Assembly (NCBI GenBank): GCA_902471875.1
Contig: CABRLN010000002.1
Location: 1 to 64,000, forward strand
Source of the DNA: an uncultured Clostridium sp.
GTDB lineage: Bacteria > Bacillota > Clostridia > Oscillospirales > Acutalibacteraceae
Direction: 5' to 3'
Length of the DNA: 64,000 nt
The position numbers were made by a program, and so were the translations under genes. Below the pieces are notes generated by a model, which did no database searches, was not told the DNA's origin, and worked only from the letters and a program-made list of their open reading frames with translations. Shown here piece by piece: positions 35,327 to 43,455 of the stretch. Each line of letters starts with the position of its first letter. The stretch's first letter is position 1.

Positions 35327-36637
35327 TTGGACAGAATTATTTCTAAACTGATAATATATGGAGATATGCCCTCAAATTCTATTTTGATGGAGCTTGGCGA
35401 TATTTTCGCAGGTTATCGAAGCGGCAGTTATACTCAAAGTCAGCTTACAGCAAAAATTTTCACACAAATAAAAAAACTGCTTGTTTTAGCAACAGATTAT
35501 GGATTTGATAAAAATTTATGGCACAATTATTTATCATTTATTCTTATTACAAACGAAAATCCTTTTAGTATTACTTGTGAAAAGGTAGGTGCCAACGAAG
35601 GTAGTGTAAATTACTTTGCTTTAAATGACTTTAAAGTTTTTATAGAACTGTTTAATTTTGATTTTACAGAAATTGAACGCGAACTTGGTATTGACTGCTT
35701 TACAAAAATTTCTAATTATAAGGCAATAGTTAAGAAGGAACTTATGTATAACAGAAATGTAAGTCAAAAGGTTCAGCAATTAAGTGAAAATTTAGAAAAA
35801 GTAACTACTGCTAAAGAATTTTTTGATATAGTTACAAGGTTTTACTATGATTATGGCGTAGGAATGTTTGGGCTTAATAAGGCTTTCAGAATTGCCGGCA
35901 GTGATGCATTTGGTGTAGAATTTAAGGCTATAAATAATATGGACAAAGTAATGTTGAACGATCTTATAGGATATGAAAAACAAAAACAAATGCTTGTAGA
36001 AAATACTAAAGCCTTTGTAGAAGGCAGAAAAGCCAACAATGCATTACTATTTGGTGACAGTGGTACGGGTAAGTCAACAAGTATTAAGGCTATTGTAAAC
36101 GAATTTTATTCATATGGCTTAAGAATGATTGAAATATACAAGCATCAGTTTAAAGATCTTTCTAATGTTATTGCCCAAATTAAAAACAGGAATTATAAAT
36201 TTATAATTTACATGGACGATCTTTCCTTTGAAGAATTTGAAATTGAGTATAAATTCTTAAAGGCTGTAATTGAAGGTGGTGTAGAAACAAAACCTGATAA
36301 TATTCTTATTTATGCAACGTCAAATAGAAGACATCTTATAAAAGAAAACTGGAAGGACAAAAGCGATATGGAATTTGAGGGAGGACTTCACCGTTCAGAT
36401 ACTATTGAAGAAAAATTGTCATTAGTTAACCGATTTGGATGTATGATAAACTACTCTAAACCAACTCGAGAGCAATATCTTAATATTGTTGCAGAATTAG
36501 CAAAGAAATCTAATATAACAATGAATAAAGATGATCTTATCGCAGGTGCAAAACAGTGGGAAATGTACCACGGAGGTATATCAGGCAGAACAGCACAACA
36601 GTATATAAATCATATACTGGGAATACAAAAAAATTAA
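35327..36637 (+). CDS. DUF815-family AAA+ ATPase
   Basis: A 436-residue ATPase. The first 200 residues are helical and of unknown role. The AAA+ core has Walker A FGDSGTGKST near 241-250, Walker B FIIYMDDLSFE near 292-302 and sensor-1-like YATSNRRHL near 327. The family DUF815 is widespread and its role is not established. The likely start is the TTG at 35327, which has TGGAG about 8 bases upstream; the in-frame ATG at 35303 lies before that site and lacks one of its own. It has its own strong promoter and terminator. Confidence 0.85.
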   Translation: MDRIISKLIIYGDMPSNSILMELGDIFAGYRSGSYTQSQLTAKIFTQIKKLLVLATDYGFDKNLWHNYLSFILITNENPFSITCEKVGANEGSVNYFALNDFKVFIELFNFDFTEIERELGIDCFTKISNYKAIVKKELMYNRNVSQKVQQLSENLEKVTTAKEFFDIVTRFYYDYGVGMFGLNKAFRIAGSDAFGVEFKAINNMDKVMLNDLIGYEKQKQMLVENTKAFVEGRKANNALLFGDSGTGKSTSIKAIVNEFYSYGLRMIEIYKHQFKDLSNVIAQIKNRNYKFIIYMDDLSFEEFEIEYKFLKAVIEGGVETKPDNILIYATSNRRHLIKENWKDKSDMEFEGGLHRSDTIEEKLSLVNRFGCMINYSKPTREQYLNIVAELAKKSNITMNKDDLIAGAKQWEMYHGGISGRTAQQYINHILGIQKN

Positions 36638-36654
36638 TATTGTTTTAACAGGTT

Positions 36655-36690
36655 AAGCAGCAATCGTTTAATATGTTTGCTGCTTTTGTT
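36655..36690 (+). terminator. Terminator of the DUF815 gene
   Basis: Nine-bp perfect arms 36655-36663 and 36677-36685, 13-nt loop, followed by TTGTTTT. Confidence 0.8.
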
Positions 36691-37014
36691 TTATATAACA
36701 ATAGACAATAAATTTTATTATTCAATTCAAAATTTATTGCTTTTTTATTTGTCAAGTCAAGTGAAAAAAATTCGCTGTGCGTGCTGTTTATTCTTCAGAA
36801 ATACGTTTAGCCACAGGCTTATCATAAATTTATCAGTGTAGAATACTAACGTATAATAATAATTTTTATTTCATAAATAGTAATAAGCAGCAACAAATTC
36901 TTAGTAATAATTACTTACAAAATTACTTGCAAAACACTTATAAAAATTAAATTTTTATGTTGTTATTAATTTGCAAAAAAATTATTAAATTATAGTTAAA
37001 TGTTAAACAATTAC

Positions 37015-37043
37015 TTTACATTAATTGTTAGATATAGTATTAT
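37015..37043 (+). promoter_or_regulatory. SigA-type promoter of the pyrH-polC cluster
   Basis: TTTACA at 37015-37020, 17 bases, TATTAT at 37038-37043, 59 bases before the pyrH ATG. Confidence 0.65.
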
Positions 37044-37102
37044 AATTAAGGAAATTTGGAATATTACAGTAAATACAAATTACAGGAAAGGGATATTTAG
37101 TT

Positions 37103-37807
37103 ATGAAACCAAAATATAAAAGAATACTTTTAAAATTAAGCGGAGAATCACTTGCCGGAAGTGAAAAACACGGTATTGATTTCGACACGGTTTTAAAATT
37201 CTGTCAGCCAATTAAAACTTTGGTTGACATGGGAGTAGAAGTTGCTATTGTTGTTGGAGGCGGTAATTTTTGGCGTGGGCGTTCAAGTGGTAAAATGGAC
37301 AGAACAAGAGCCGACCATATGGGTATGCTTGCAACTGTAATTAACGCACTTGGTGTTGCTGATGCACTTGAACAACTTGATATTGATGTAAGGGTTCAAA
37401 CTGGTATTACTATGCAGCAGGTTGCAGAGCCTTATATAAGAAATAGAGCAGTTCGCCATCTTGAAAAGGGCAGAGTTGTTGTGTTTGGCTGTGGTACGGG
37501 TAATCCTTTTTTCTCAACCGACACTGCTGCTGCTTTACGTGCCGCTGAAATCGATGCCGATGTTATTATGAAAGCTACGATGGTTGATGGTGTTTATGAC
37601 AGCGATCCTAAAAAGAACCCTGATGCTGTTAAGTATGACGAAATTTCTTACCTTGATATTCTTAATAAAGGTCTTGCTGTAATGGATACAACAGCAGCAA
37701 CATTGTGTTCAGACAATAATATTCCTATTCTTGTATTTAGTATAGAAAAACCTGACAATATAGTATCAGCTGTTTGTGGTGAAAAAGTTGGTACTTTAGT
37801 AAAGTAA
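37103..37807 (+). CDS. pyrH: UMP kinase
   Basis: A 234-residue bacterial UMP kinase of the amino-acid-kinase fold, converting UMP to UDP. The start KRILLKLSGESLAG, the VVGGGNFWRG loop near residue 51 and the DTAAALRAAE segment near 143 are typical. It opens the conserved cluster pyrH-frr-uppS-cdsA-dxr-rseP-ispG-polC; rpsB and tsf, which often precede it, are absent here. frr starts 21 bases later. Confidence 0.97.
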   Translation: MKPKYKRILLKLSGESLAGSEKHGIDFDTVLKFCQPIKTLVDMGVEVAIVVGGGNFWRGRSSGKMDRTRADHMGMLATVINALGVADALEQLDIDVRVQTGITMQQVAEPYIRNRAVRHLEKGRVVVFGCGTGNPFFSTDTAAALRAAEIDADVIMKATMVDGVYDSDPKKNPDAVKYDEISYLDILNKGLAVMDTTAATLCSDNNIPILVFSIEKPDNIVSAVCGEKVGTLVK

Positions 37808-37828
37808 TAAAAAAGGAGATTGATTTTT

Positions 37829-38383
37829 ATGAAAACTGTATTAAAAAATGCTGAAGAGCGAATGAACAGAAGAATTGACCACCTTAACACAGAATACGCT
37901 GCTATAAGAGCAGGCAGAGCAAATCCGGCAGTGCTTGATAAAGTTGTAGTTGACTATTACGGTGCTCCAACTCCTATTAATCAGCTTGCGGCAGTATCTG
38001 TAACAGAAGCAAGAACACTTATGATTCAGCCATGGGATGCGTCTGTTTTGTCTCCTATTGAGAGAGCTATTCAAATGTCAGATGTTGGCATTAATCCTCA
38101 AAATGACGGTAAATCCCTGCGTATGGTTTTTCCTCCTCTTACAGAAGAAAGACGTAAAGAGCTTGTAAAGGATATAAAAGAGCTTGCCGAAGAAACAAAG
38201 GTAGGTGTAAGAAACGTTAGAAGAGATACTGTAGATAAATTTAAATCGATGAAGAAAAACGGTGAAATTACAGAAGATGACCTTAAGCAGGCCGAAAAGA
38301 AAACACAGGATTTGACAGATAAGTTTATAAAAGAAATTGATGCTATAGCGGACAAAAAACAAAAAGAAATTATGTCTATTTAA
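37829..38383 (+). CDS. frr: Ribosome recycling factor
   Basis: A 184-residue RRF that splits post-termination ribosomes with EF-G. The segment LNTEYAAIRAGRANPAVLD and the final helical arm (VRNVRRD onward) are diagnostic and the length is normal. A TTG nine bases earlier (37820) is in frame, but AAAGGAG at 37812-37817 is only two bases from it and about 11 from the ATG, so the ATG is used. Confidence 0.97.
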   Translation: MKTVLKNAEERMNRRIDHLNTEYAAIRAGRANPAVLDKVVVDYYGAPTPINQLAAVSVTEARTLMIQPWDASVLSPIERAIQMSDVGINPQNDGKSLRMVFPPLTEERRKELVKDIKELAEETKVGVRNVRRDTVDKFKSMKKNGEITEDDLKQAEKKTQDLTDKFIKEIDAIADKKQKEIMSI

Positions 38384-38417
38384 GGTTGTGCAATAAATAT
38401 GCTTAGGACGGTGGAAT

Positions 38418-39173
38418 ATGTTTTCGTTTTTTAAAGATAAAAAGGTTATTAAAGAGAATATTACCTTGGAGGATATTCAGCTTCCGCAGCATATTGGAAT
38501 AATTATGGACGGTAATGGCCGGTGGGCTAAAAAACGCAATCTTCCTCGCAGTGCCGGTCATACTGCAGGTGCAAAAAATTTCAGAACAATTACCAAATAC
38601 TGTAGTAATATCGGCATAAAATATCTTACTGTTTATGCTTTTTCTACCGAAAATTGGAAGCGTCCGGCAGAAGAGATAAATGCGCTTATGAAACTTTTTA
38701 AATCGTATCTTGAAGAGGCCATAAGAGATTTTAAAGATGAAAATATTGTTGTAAAATTTATTGGTGATAAAGCTGCTTTTTCACCTGATTTACAGCAGCT
38801 TATAGACGAAAATGAACAAATGTCCTCAAAACGAAGCGGAATGGTACTTAACATAGCAATGAATTACGGTAGTCGTGATGAAATTGTTCGTGCTGTTAAA
38901 AACATTGCAGTTAAGGTTAAAAACAATGAAATCAGTGTTGAAGATATTAATCAGCAGTTGATAAGCGACAATCTTTATACAGCAGGGCAGCCTGACCCTG
39001 ACCTTGTTATACGGCCAAGCGGAGAGTACAGAATTTCAAACTTCCTTTTGTGGCAGTCTGCTTATACAGAATATGTAATTATGGATGTTTTATGGCCTGA
39101 CTTTACCGAAAAAATGCTTGACGCTGCACTTATTGAATATGCTAGGCGAAACAGGCGCTTTGGTGGTGTATAA
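38418..39173 (+). CDS. uppS: Undecaprenyl diphosphate synthase (isoprenyl transferase)
   Basis: A 251-residue cis-prenyltransferase that makes the C55 carrier for peptidoglycan and wall glycans. The catalytic Asp is in IGIIMDGNGRWAK near residues 28-40, and the later RPSGEYRISNFLLWQ segment near 197 binds the substrate phosphate. Downstream of frr and directly before cdsA, as in most Firmicutes. Confidence 0.97.
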   Translation: MFSFFKDKKVIKENITLEDIQLPQHIGIIMDGNGRWAKKRNLPRSAGHTAGAKNFRTITKYCSNIGIKYLTVYAFSTENWKRPAEEINALMKLFKSYLEEAIRDFKDENIVVKFIGDKAAFSPDLQQLIDENEQMSSKRSGMVLNIAMNYGSRDEIVRAVKNIAVKVKNNEISVEDINQQLISDNLYTAGQPDPDLVIRPSGEYRISNFLLWQSAYTEYVIMDVLWPDFTEKMLDAALIEYARRNRRFGGV

Positions 39174-39197
39174 TTTTAAAGGTGGTAGGTGTTTGTA

Positions 39198-40025
39198 ATG
39201 AAAACTAGAATATTATCTGCTGTTGTCGGCGTGCCGCTGGTAATATTAACATTAATTTTTAATCATTATTTTCCGTTGTGTGTAAATATATTGTGTGCAT
39301 TAGCGTCGTTGGCCTGTACTGTAGAATTGCTTACAGCTAAGGAATTAATTAAAGACATAAAAATTTCTGCACCTTGTATGCTTTTGGCGGCACTAGTACC
39401 AATGCTTATTGCAGTAAATATGTGGATGGAAGTTGTTTTTATTTTTGTTTTTTATATGTTTACTTTATTAATTGTAAAAAGTGAAGATTATAATTTTACA
39501 GATATTTCATATATTTTAACATCTGTCACCTTAACTGTTTTAGGATTAAGTTGTATGGCAGCTGCTTGTGCTTTAGATGCAGCACATTCTGTTTTTTATG
39601 TTACACTTTGCCTTGTTATTGCATGGGTGTCAGATGCAGGCGCATATTTTGTAGGCAGTTTTATGGGAAAACATAAGCTTTGTCCTAATATAAGTCCTAA
39701 AAAAACTGTTGAAGGTGCAGTTGGTGGCGTTGTTATTGGTATAATAGGTGCGTTGATTGATGCTTTTGTTTATCAATTCATAATTTTTGATGACAAATTT
39801 AATGTTGATATTATTGGTGTATTGATTGTTGCTTTTGTAGGTACTATAACTTCAATGATTGGCGATCTTACATTTTCTCTTATTAAACGAAGTTGTAAAG
39901 TTAAAGATTATGGCAATATTATACCCGGTCATGGCGGAATATTAGACAGATGCGACAGTATTATTCTTACGGCACCGCTTATATATGTATTTGTACAACA
40001 TTGGCCGCTTACCGCTTTAGTTTAG
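39198..40025 (+). CDS. cdsA: Phosphatidate cytidylyltransferase
   Basis: A 275-residue integral membrane enzyme that makes CDP-diacylglycerol, the precursor of phospholipids. About seven or eight hydrophobic segments are visible, and the C-terminal signature SLIKRSCKVKDYG...GHGGILDR is complete. A GTG nine bases upstream (39189) is in frame, but the ATG has the GGTGGTAGG stretch at a better distance. A weak terminator-like hairpin follows. Confidence 0.95.
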   Translation: MKTRILSAVVGVPLVILTLIFNHYFPLCVNILCALASLACTVELLTAKELIKDIKISAPCMLLAALVPMLIAVNMWMEVVFIFVFYMFTLLIVKSEDYNFTDISYILTSVTLTVLGLSCMAAACALDAAHSVFYVTLCLVIAWVSDAGAYFVGSFMGKHKLCPNISPKKTVEGAVGGVVIGIIGALIDAFVYQFIIFDDKFNVDIIGVLIVAFVGTITSMIGDLTFSLIKRSCKVKDYGNIIPGHGGILDRCDSIILTAPLIYVFVQHWPLTALV

Positions 40026-40041
40026 TATATTTACTTAATAT

Positions 40042-40070
40042 GGGGGTTCATTAGATACCCCTTGTTTTAT
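40042..40070 (+). terminator. Weak terminator-like hairpin, cdsA/dxr
   Basis: Five or six pairs between 40042-40047 and 40057-40062, loop of 9, followed by TGTTTTATTTTT. It may only attenuate transcription into dxr. Confidence 0.45.
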
Positions 40071-40103
40071 TTTTGTATTTAAATATAGAAGAAGGTCAAA
40101 AAT

Positions 40104-41249
40104 ATGACAAATAATATTTCTATTTTAGGCTCAACAGGCTCAATAGGAACACAAACTCTTGATGTTGTACGTAAACTGAATATTAAGGTTTCAGCTCTTA
40201 CAGCGTTTAATAATGTTGAAGTAATTGAACACCAGATAAGAGAATTTAAACCACAGCTCGCTGTAATGTACAACCAAAAATCAGCAAATGATTTAAAATT
40301 AAGAATAGCAGATACAAACACAAAGGTTGCATACGGAATGGAGGGGTTAATTCAGGCAGCATGTATAAGCAGTGCAGATACTGTTTTAAACGCTGTAGTT
40401 GGTATGGTAGGTTTGCAGCCAACTCTTGCAGCTATAAACGCCAAGAAAAATATTGCCCTTGCTAATAAAGAAACTTTGGTAACGGGTGGAAAACTGGTTA
40501 TGGATGCCGTTAAGAAAAACGGCGTAAATATGTATCCTGTTGACAGTGAACATTCTGCAATTTTTCAGTGTTTACAGGGCATGAATAATAAAAAGGATTT
40601 GAAAAAAATTATTTTAACAGCCTCGGGAGGTCCTTTTTTCGGCAAAACCAAAAGTGAGTTAGAATATGTAACTTTACAGGAGGCTCTTAATCATCCTAAC
40701 TGGTCTATGGGTAAAAAAATTACAGTGGATTCAGCTACTATGATGAATAAAGGGCTTGAGGTTATAGAGGCAAAATGGCTGTTTGATATTGATGTAGATA
40801 ATATTGACGTTGTAGTACACAGAGAAAGTATTGTACATTCTATGGTAGAATTTGCAGATAATTCGGTAATAGCTCAAATGGGTGTTGCTGACATGCGCAT
40901 TCCAATACAGTATGCAATAACTTATCCCAATAGGTTTGAATCACCTGTAAAGGAGTTAAGTCTTACTGATGTTGCAACATTAACATTTGCCAAGCCGGAT
41001 TATGAAAGCTTTGTATGCTTATCGCAGTGCATACAAGCAATAAAAAAATGTCCGCTTGCTCCTGTTGCAGCTAATGGTGCAAACGAAGTAGCGGTAGAAT
41101 TATTTTTAAATGAAAAAATTAAATTTCTTCAAATTGGTGAGCTTGTACAAATGGCAGTTAGTAGTGTCAGCAAGGAAGATATTACAAATGTAGATGATAT
41201 TCTAAATGCTGACAAGGCTGCAAGAGAATTTGTATTAAGCAGAGTATAA
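40104..41249 (+). CDS. dxr: 1-deoxy-D-xylulose 5-phosphate reductoisomerase
   Basis: A 381-residue enzyme of the MEP isoprenoid pathway, turning DXP into MEP. NADPH-binding GSTGSIGTQTLDV is at residues 8-20, LANKETLVTGG near 118, the metal and substrate site PVDSEHSAIFQ near 147, and the TASGGPF flap near 174. AGAAGG precedes the ATG. Together with ispG and uppS it supplies isoprenoid precursors and the carrier lipid. Confidence 0.97.
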   Translation: MTNNISILGSTGSIGTQTLDVVRKLNIKVSALTAFNNVEVIEHQIREFKPQLAVMYNQKSANDLKLRIADTNTKVAYGMEGLIQAACISSADTVLNAVVGMVGLQPTLAAINAKKNIALANKETLVTGGKLVMDAVKKNGVNMYPVDSEHSAIFQCLQGMNNKKDLKKIILTASGGPFFGKTKSELEYVTLQEALNHPNWSMGKKITVDSATMMNKGLEVIEAKWLFDIDVDNIDVVVHRESIVHSMVEFADNSVIAQMGVADMRIPIQYAITYPNRFESPVKELSLTDVATLTFAKPDYESFVCLSQCIQAIKKCPLAPVAANGANEVAVELFLNEKIKFLQIGELVQMAVSSVSKEDITNVDDILNADKAAREFVLSRV

Positions 41250-41310
41250 GATAAAGTTTAATTGTAATATTTACGATTGAATTTTTTATATAAAGAAAGG
41301 ACTGATTACA

Positions 41311-42387
41311 ATACAAGCTGCATTATTAATTATAATTGGTGTTCTTCTTTTTGAGTTAATAATTTTATCACATGAATTTGGTCATTTTATTTGTGCCAAA
41401 AAGTCAGGGGTATTGGTACATGAATTTGCACTGGGTATGGGTCCAAAAATATTCAGCTTTACAAAAGGTGAAACTAAATATTCCCTTAGACTTTTTCCGG
41501 TAGGAGGATACTGTAAAATGGAGGGAGAGGACGAAGAAAGTGACAATCCCCGTGCATTTGGTAAAGCGAAAGTATGGCAAAGAATGATTATAGTAGCGGC
41601 TGGTGCTATAAACAATGTATTGCTGGGCTTGGTGCTTATGTGTATTCTTGTTGCACAAGAGCCTTTGTACGCTTCAACTACAATTGATTCCTTTCACGAA
41701 AATTCAAAGTCAGCAACACAGGGACTACAGATAGGTGACACAATTGCATCTATAGATGGCTATACTATTTATACCTCAAGAGATTTTTCTTTCTCTCTTG
41801 CTACTATGAAAACAGATTCACCCAATATTAAGGTTTACCGTAACGGTGAGTTAATTGATTTGGGGAACATTAAGTTTGATACCACTACAGATTCAACTGG
41901 TAGAACTTATATTGCTCTTGACTTTTATGTTGAACCTATTGAACGCAATGTGGGTAGTGTAATTACCCAAACCTTTCAGCAAACATATTCTGTTGTACGT
42001 ATGATATGGGCAAGTTTAATAGGATTAATAACAGGTCAATTTTCTATGAATGATATTTCAGGACCAATCGGTGCAGCTTCGGCAATTTCAGAAGCTGCTT
42101 CAATGGGATTGGAAACAAGTTTTTTAGATGGATTAAACAATTTGCTGTTTATGATGATGGTAATATCGGTAAACTTGGGTATATTTAATATGCTTCCTGT
42201 ACCGGCACTTGACGGCGGCAGATTTTTCTTCTTACTTATTGAGGCAGTAAGAAGAAAACCTATTCCTCAAAAATATGAAGGCTTAGTGCATACAATAGGA
42301 TTTATTATTCTGATTCTCTTTATGATTCTTGTTTCATTAAAAGATATTATAAGATTATTTACAGGAAATGGATTTAGCGGCGGTTAA
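41311..42387 (+). CDS. rseP: RIP zinc metalloprotease RseP, non-standard start codon
   Basis: A site-2 protease of about 358 residues that cuts membrane proteins inside the bilayer. The zinc motif HEFGH is at about residues 21-25, GVLVHEFALGMGPK follows, a PDZ domain lies at about 110-195, and the C-terminal NMLPVPALDGGR near 295-305 holds the third ligand. The frame is open from 41281, yet no ATG, GTG or TTG occurs before the HEFGH motif; the first TTG (41413) would delete it. The ATA at 41311 sits 9 bases after AAAGGA, the same spacing as in thrS, so it is the best start; ATT (41305) or CTG (41302) are alternatives. Confidence 0.88.
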   Translation: MQAALLIIIGVLLFELIILSHEFGHFICAKKSGVLVHEFALGMGPKIFSFTKGETKYSLRLFPVGGYCKMEGEDEESDNPRAFGKAKVWQRMIIVAAGAINNVLLGLVLMCILVAQEPLYASTTIDSFHENSKSATQGLQIGDTIASIDGYTIYTSRDFSFSLATMKTDSPNIKVYRNGELIDLGNIKFDTTTDSTGRTYIALDFYVEPIERNVGSVITQTFQQTYSVVRMIWASLIGLITGQFSMNDISGPIGAASAISEAASMGLETSFLDGLNNLLFMMMVISVNLGIFNMLPVPALDGGRFFFLLIEAVRRKPIPQKYEGLVHTIGFIILILFMILVSLKDIIRLFTGNGFSGG

Positions 42388-42411
42388 GATGTTTTAAAGC
42401 GGGGTTTTTAT

Positions 42412-43455
42412 ATGAAGGTTACAAAGCAAGTTAAAGTTGGAAATATACTTATAGGCGGTGGTGCTGATATTGCAATACAGTCTATGTTGAATGTTCCGGC
42501 AAATGATATTGAAAACAGTGTAAAACAGGCAATACAGCTTGAACAGGCAGGTTGTGAAATTATAAGAACTGCTATACCAAATATGGAAGCTGTTAAGCTT
42601 ATTCCTGCGTTAAAAGAAAAAGTAAATATGCCTGTGGTTGCTGATATACATTTTGACTATAAACTGGCAATTGAAGCTGTAGCTGCCGGTGTTGACAAAA
42701 TACGTATTAATCCAGGTAACATTGGTGATACCAACAGGGTAAAGGCTGTAGTTGATGCCTGTAAACCAAAAGAAATTCCTATAAGAATTGGTGTGAATTC
42801 AGGCTCGGTAGAAAAAGAGATTTTGGCAAAATACGGCGGACCTACACCACAGGCTCTTTGTGAAAGTGCGTTATACCATGCTTCATTGCTTGAAAGATTT
42901 GACTATACAAATATTGTTTTGTCTATGAAGTCGTCTAATGTTAAAACAATGGTAGAAGCGTATGAGCTTGCATCTGAAAAATGCAATTACCCTATGCATT
43001 TAGGTGTTACCGAAGCAGGAACTGAACGTATGGGAATTATAAAATCATCTGCCGGTTTAGGCGCATTGTTGCTAAGAGGCATAGGAGATACTATAAGAGT
43101 TTCTTTAACAGCCGACCCTGTAAAAGAAATTTATGCTGCTAAAGATATTTTAAAAGCTCTTGGTATTCGCAGCGAAGGTGTTCAGTTTGTATCCTGTCCA
43201 ACTTGCGGAAGAACCAAAATAGATTTAATTTCTATTGCAACAGAGGTTGAAAATAGACTTCGTAATTGCAAAAAAAATATTAAAGTGGCTGTTATGGGCT
43301 GTGCTGTAAATGGTCCGGGTGAGGCCAAAGAAGCCGATATAGGTATTGCAGGCGGTAACAGCGTAGGGCTTATTTTTAAAAAAGGCAAAATTATCAAAAA
43401 AGTGCCTGAAGATAAGCTTATTGAAGAATTAGTTAAGGAAGTTGAACTTTTATAA
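42412..43455 (+). CDS. ispG: 4-hydroxy-3-methylbut-2-enyl diphosphate synthase
   Basis: A 347-residue iron-sulfur enzyme of the MEP pathway. It begins with the TIM-barrel domain (IQSMLNVPANDIE near residues 22-34, VADIHFDYKLA near 75) and ends with the cluster domain containing SCPTCGRTKID near 262 and GCAVNGPGEAKEADIG near 300, which supply the Cys ligands. GCGGGG lies before the ATG. Its stop overlaps the polC ATG by one base. Confidence 0.96.
   Translation: MKVTKQVKVGNILIGGGADIAIQSMLNVPANDIENSVKQAIQLEQAGCEIIRTAIPNMEAVKLIPALKEKVNMPVVADIHFDYKLAIEAVAAGVDKIRINPGNIGDTNRVKAVVDACKPKEIPIRIGVNSGSVEKEILAKYGGPTPQALCESALYHASLLERFDYTNIVLSMKSSNVKTMVEAYELASEKCNYPMHLGVTEAGTERMGIIKSSAGLGALLLRGIGDTIRVSLTADPVKEIYAAKDILKALGIRSEGVQFVSCPTCGRTKIDLISIATEVENRLRNCKKNIKVAVMGCAVNGPGEAKEADIGIAGGNSVGLIFKKGKIIKKVPEDKLIEELVKEVELL

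Larger units (their letters stand above)
36638..37102. other. Intergenic region before pyrH
   Basis: About 465 bases with a terminator at the left end (36655-36690) and the pyrH promoter at the right (37015-37043). Between them I see nothing convincing: no ORF with a ribosome binding site and no long repeat. Confidence 0.5.

Noticed and set aside
36690..37010. Gap before pyrH as a site for an RNA gene or riboswitch
   Set aside because: I found no strong stems, no conserved riboswitch motif and no promoter-terminator pair in it.
41413..42387. rseP starting at the TTG at 41413
   Set aside because: It would remove the HEFGH zinc motif and the first membrane segment that the upstream frame clearly encodes.
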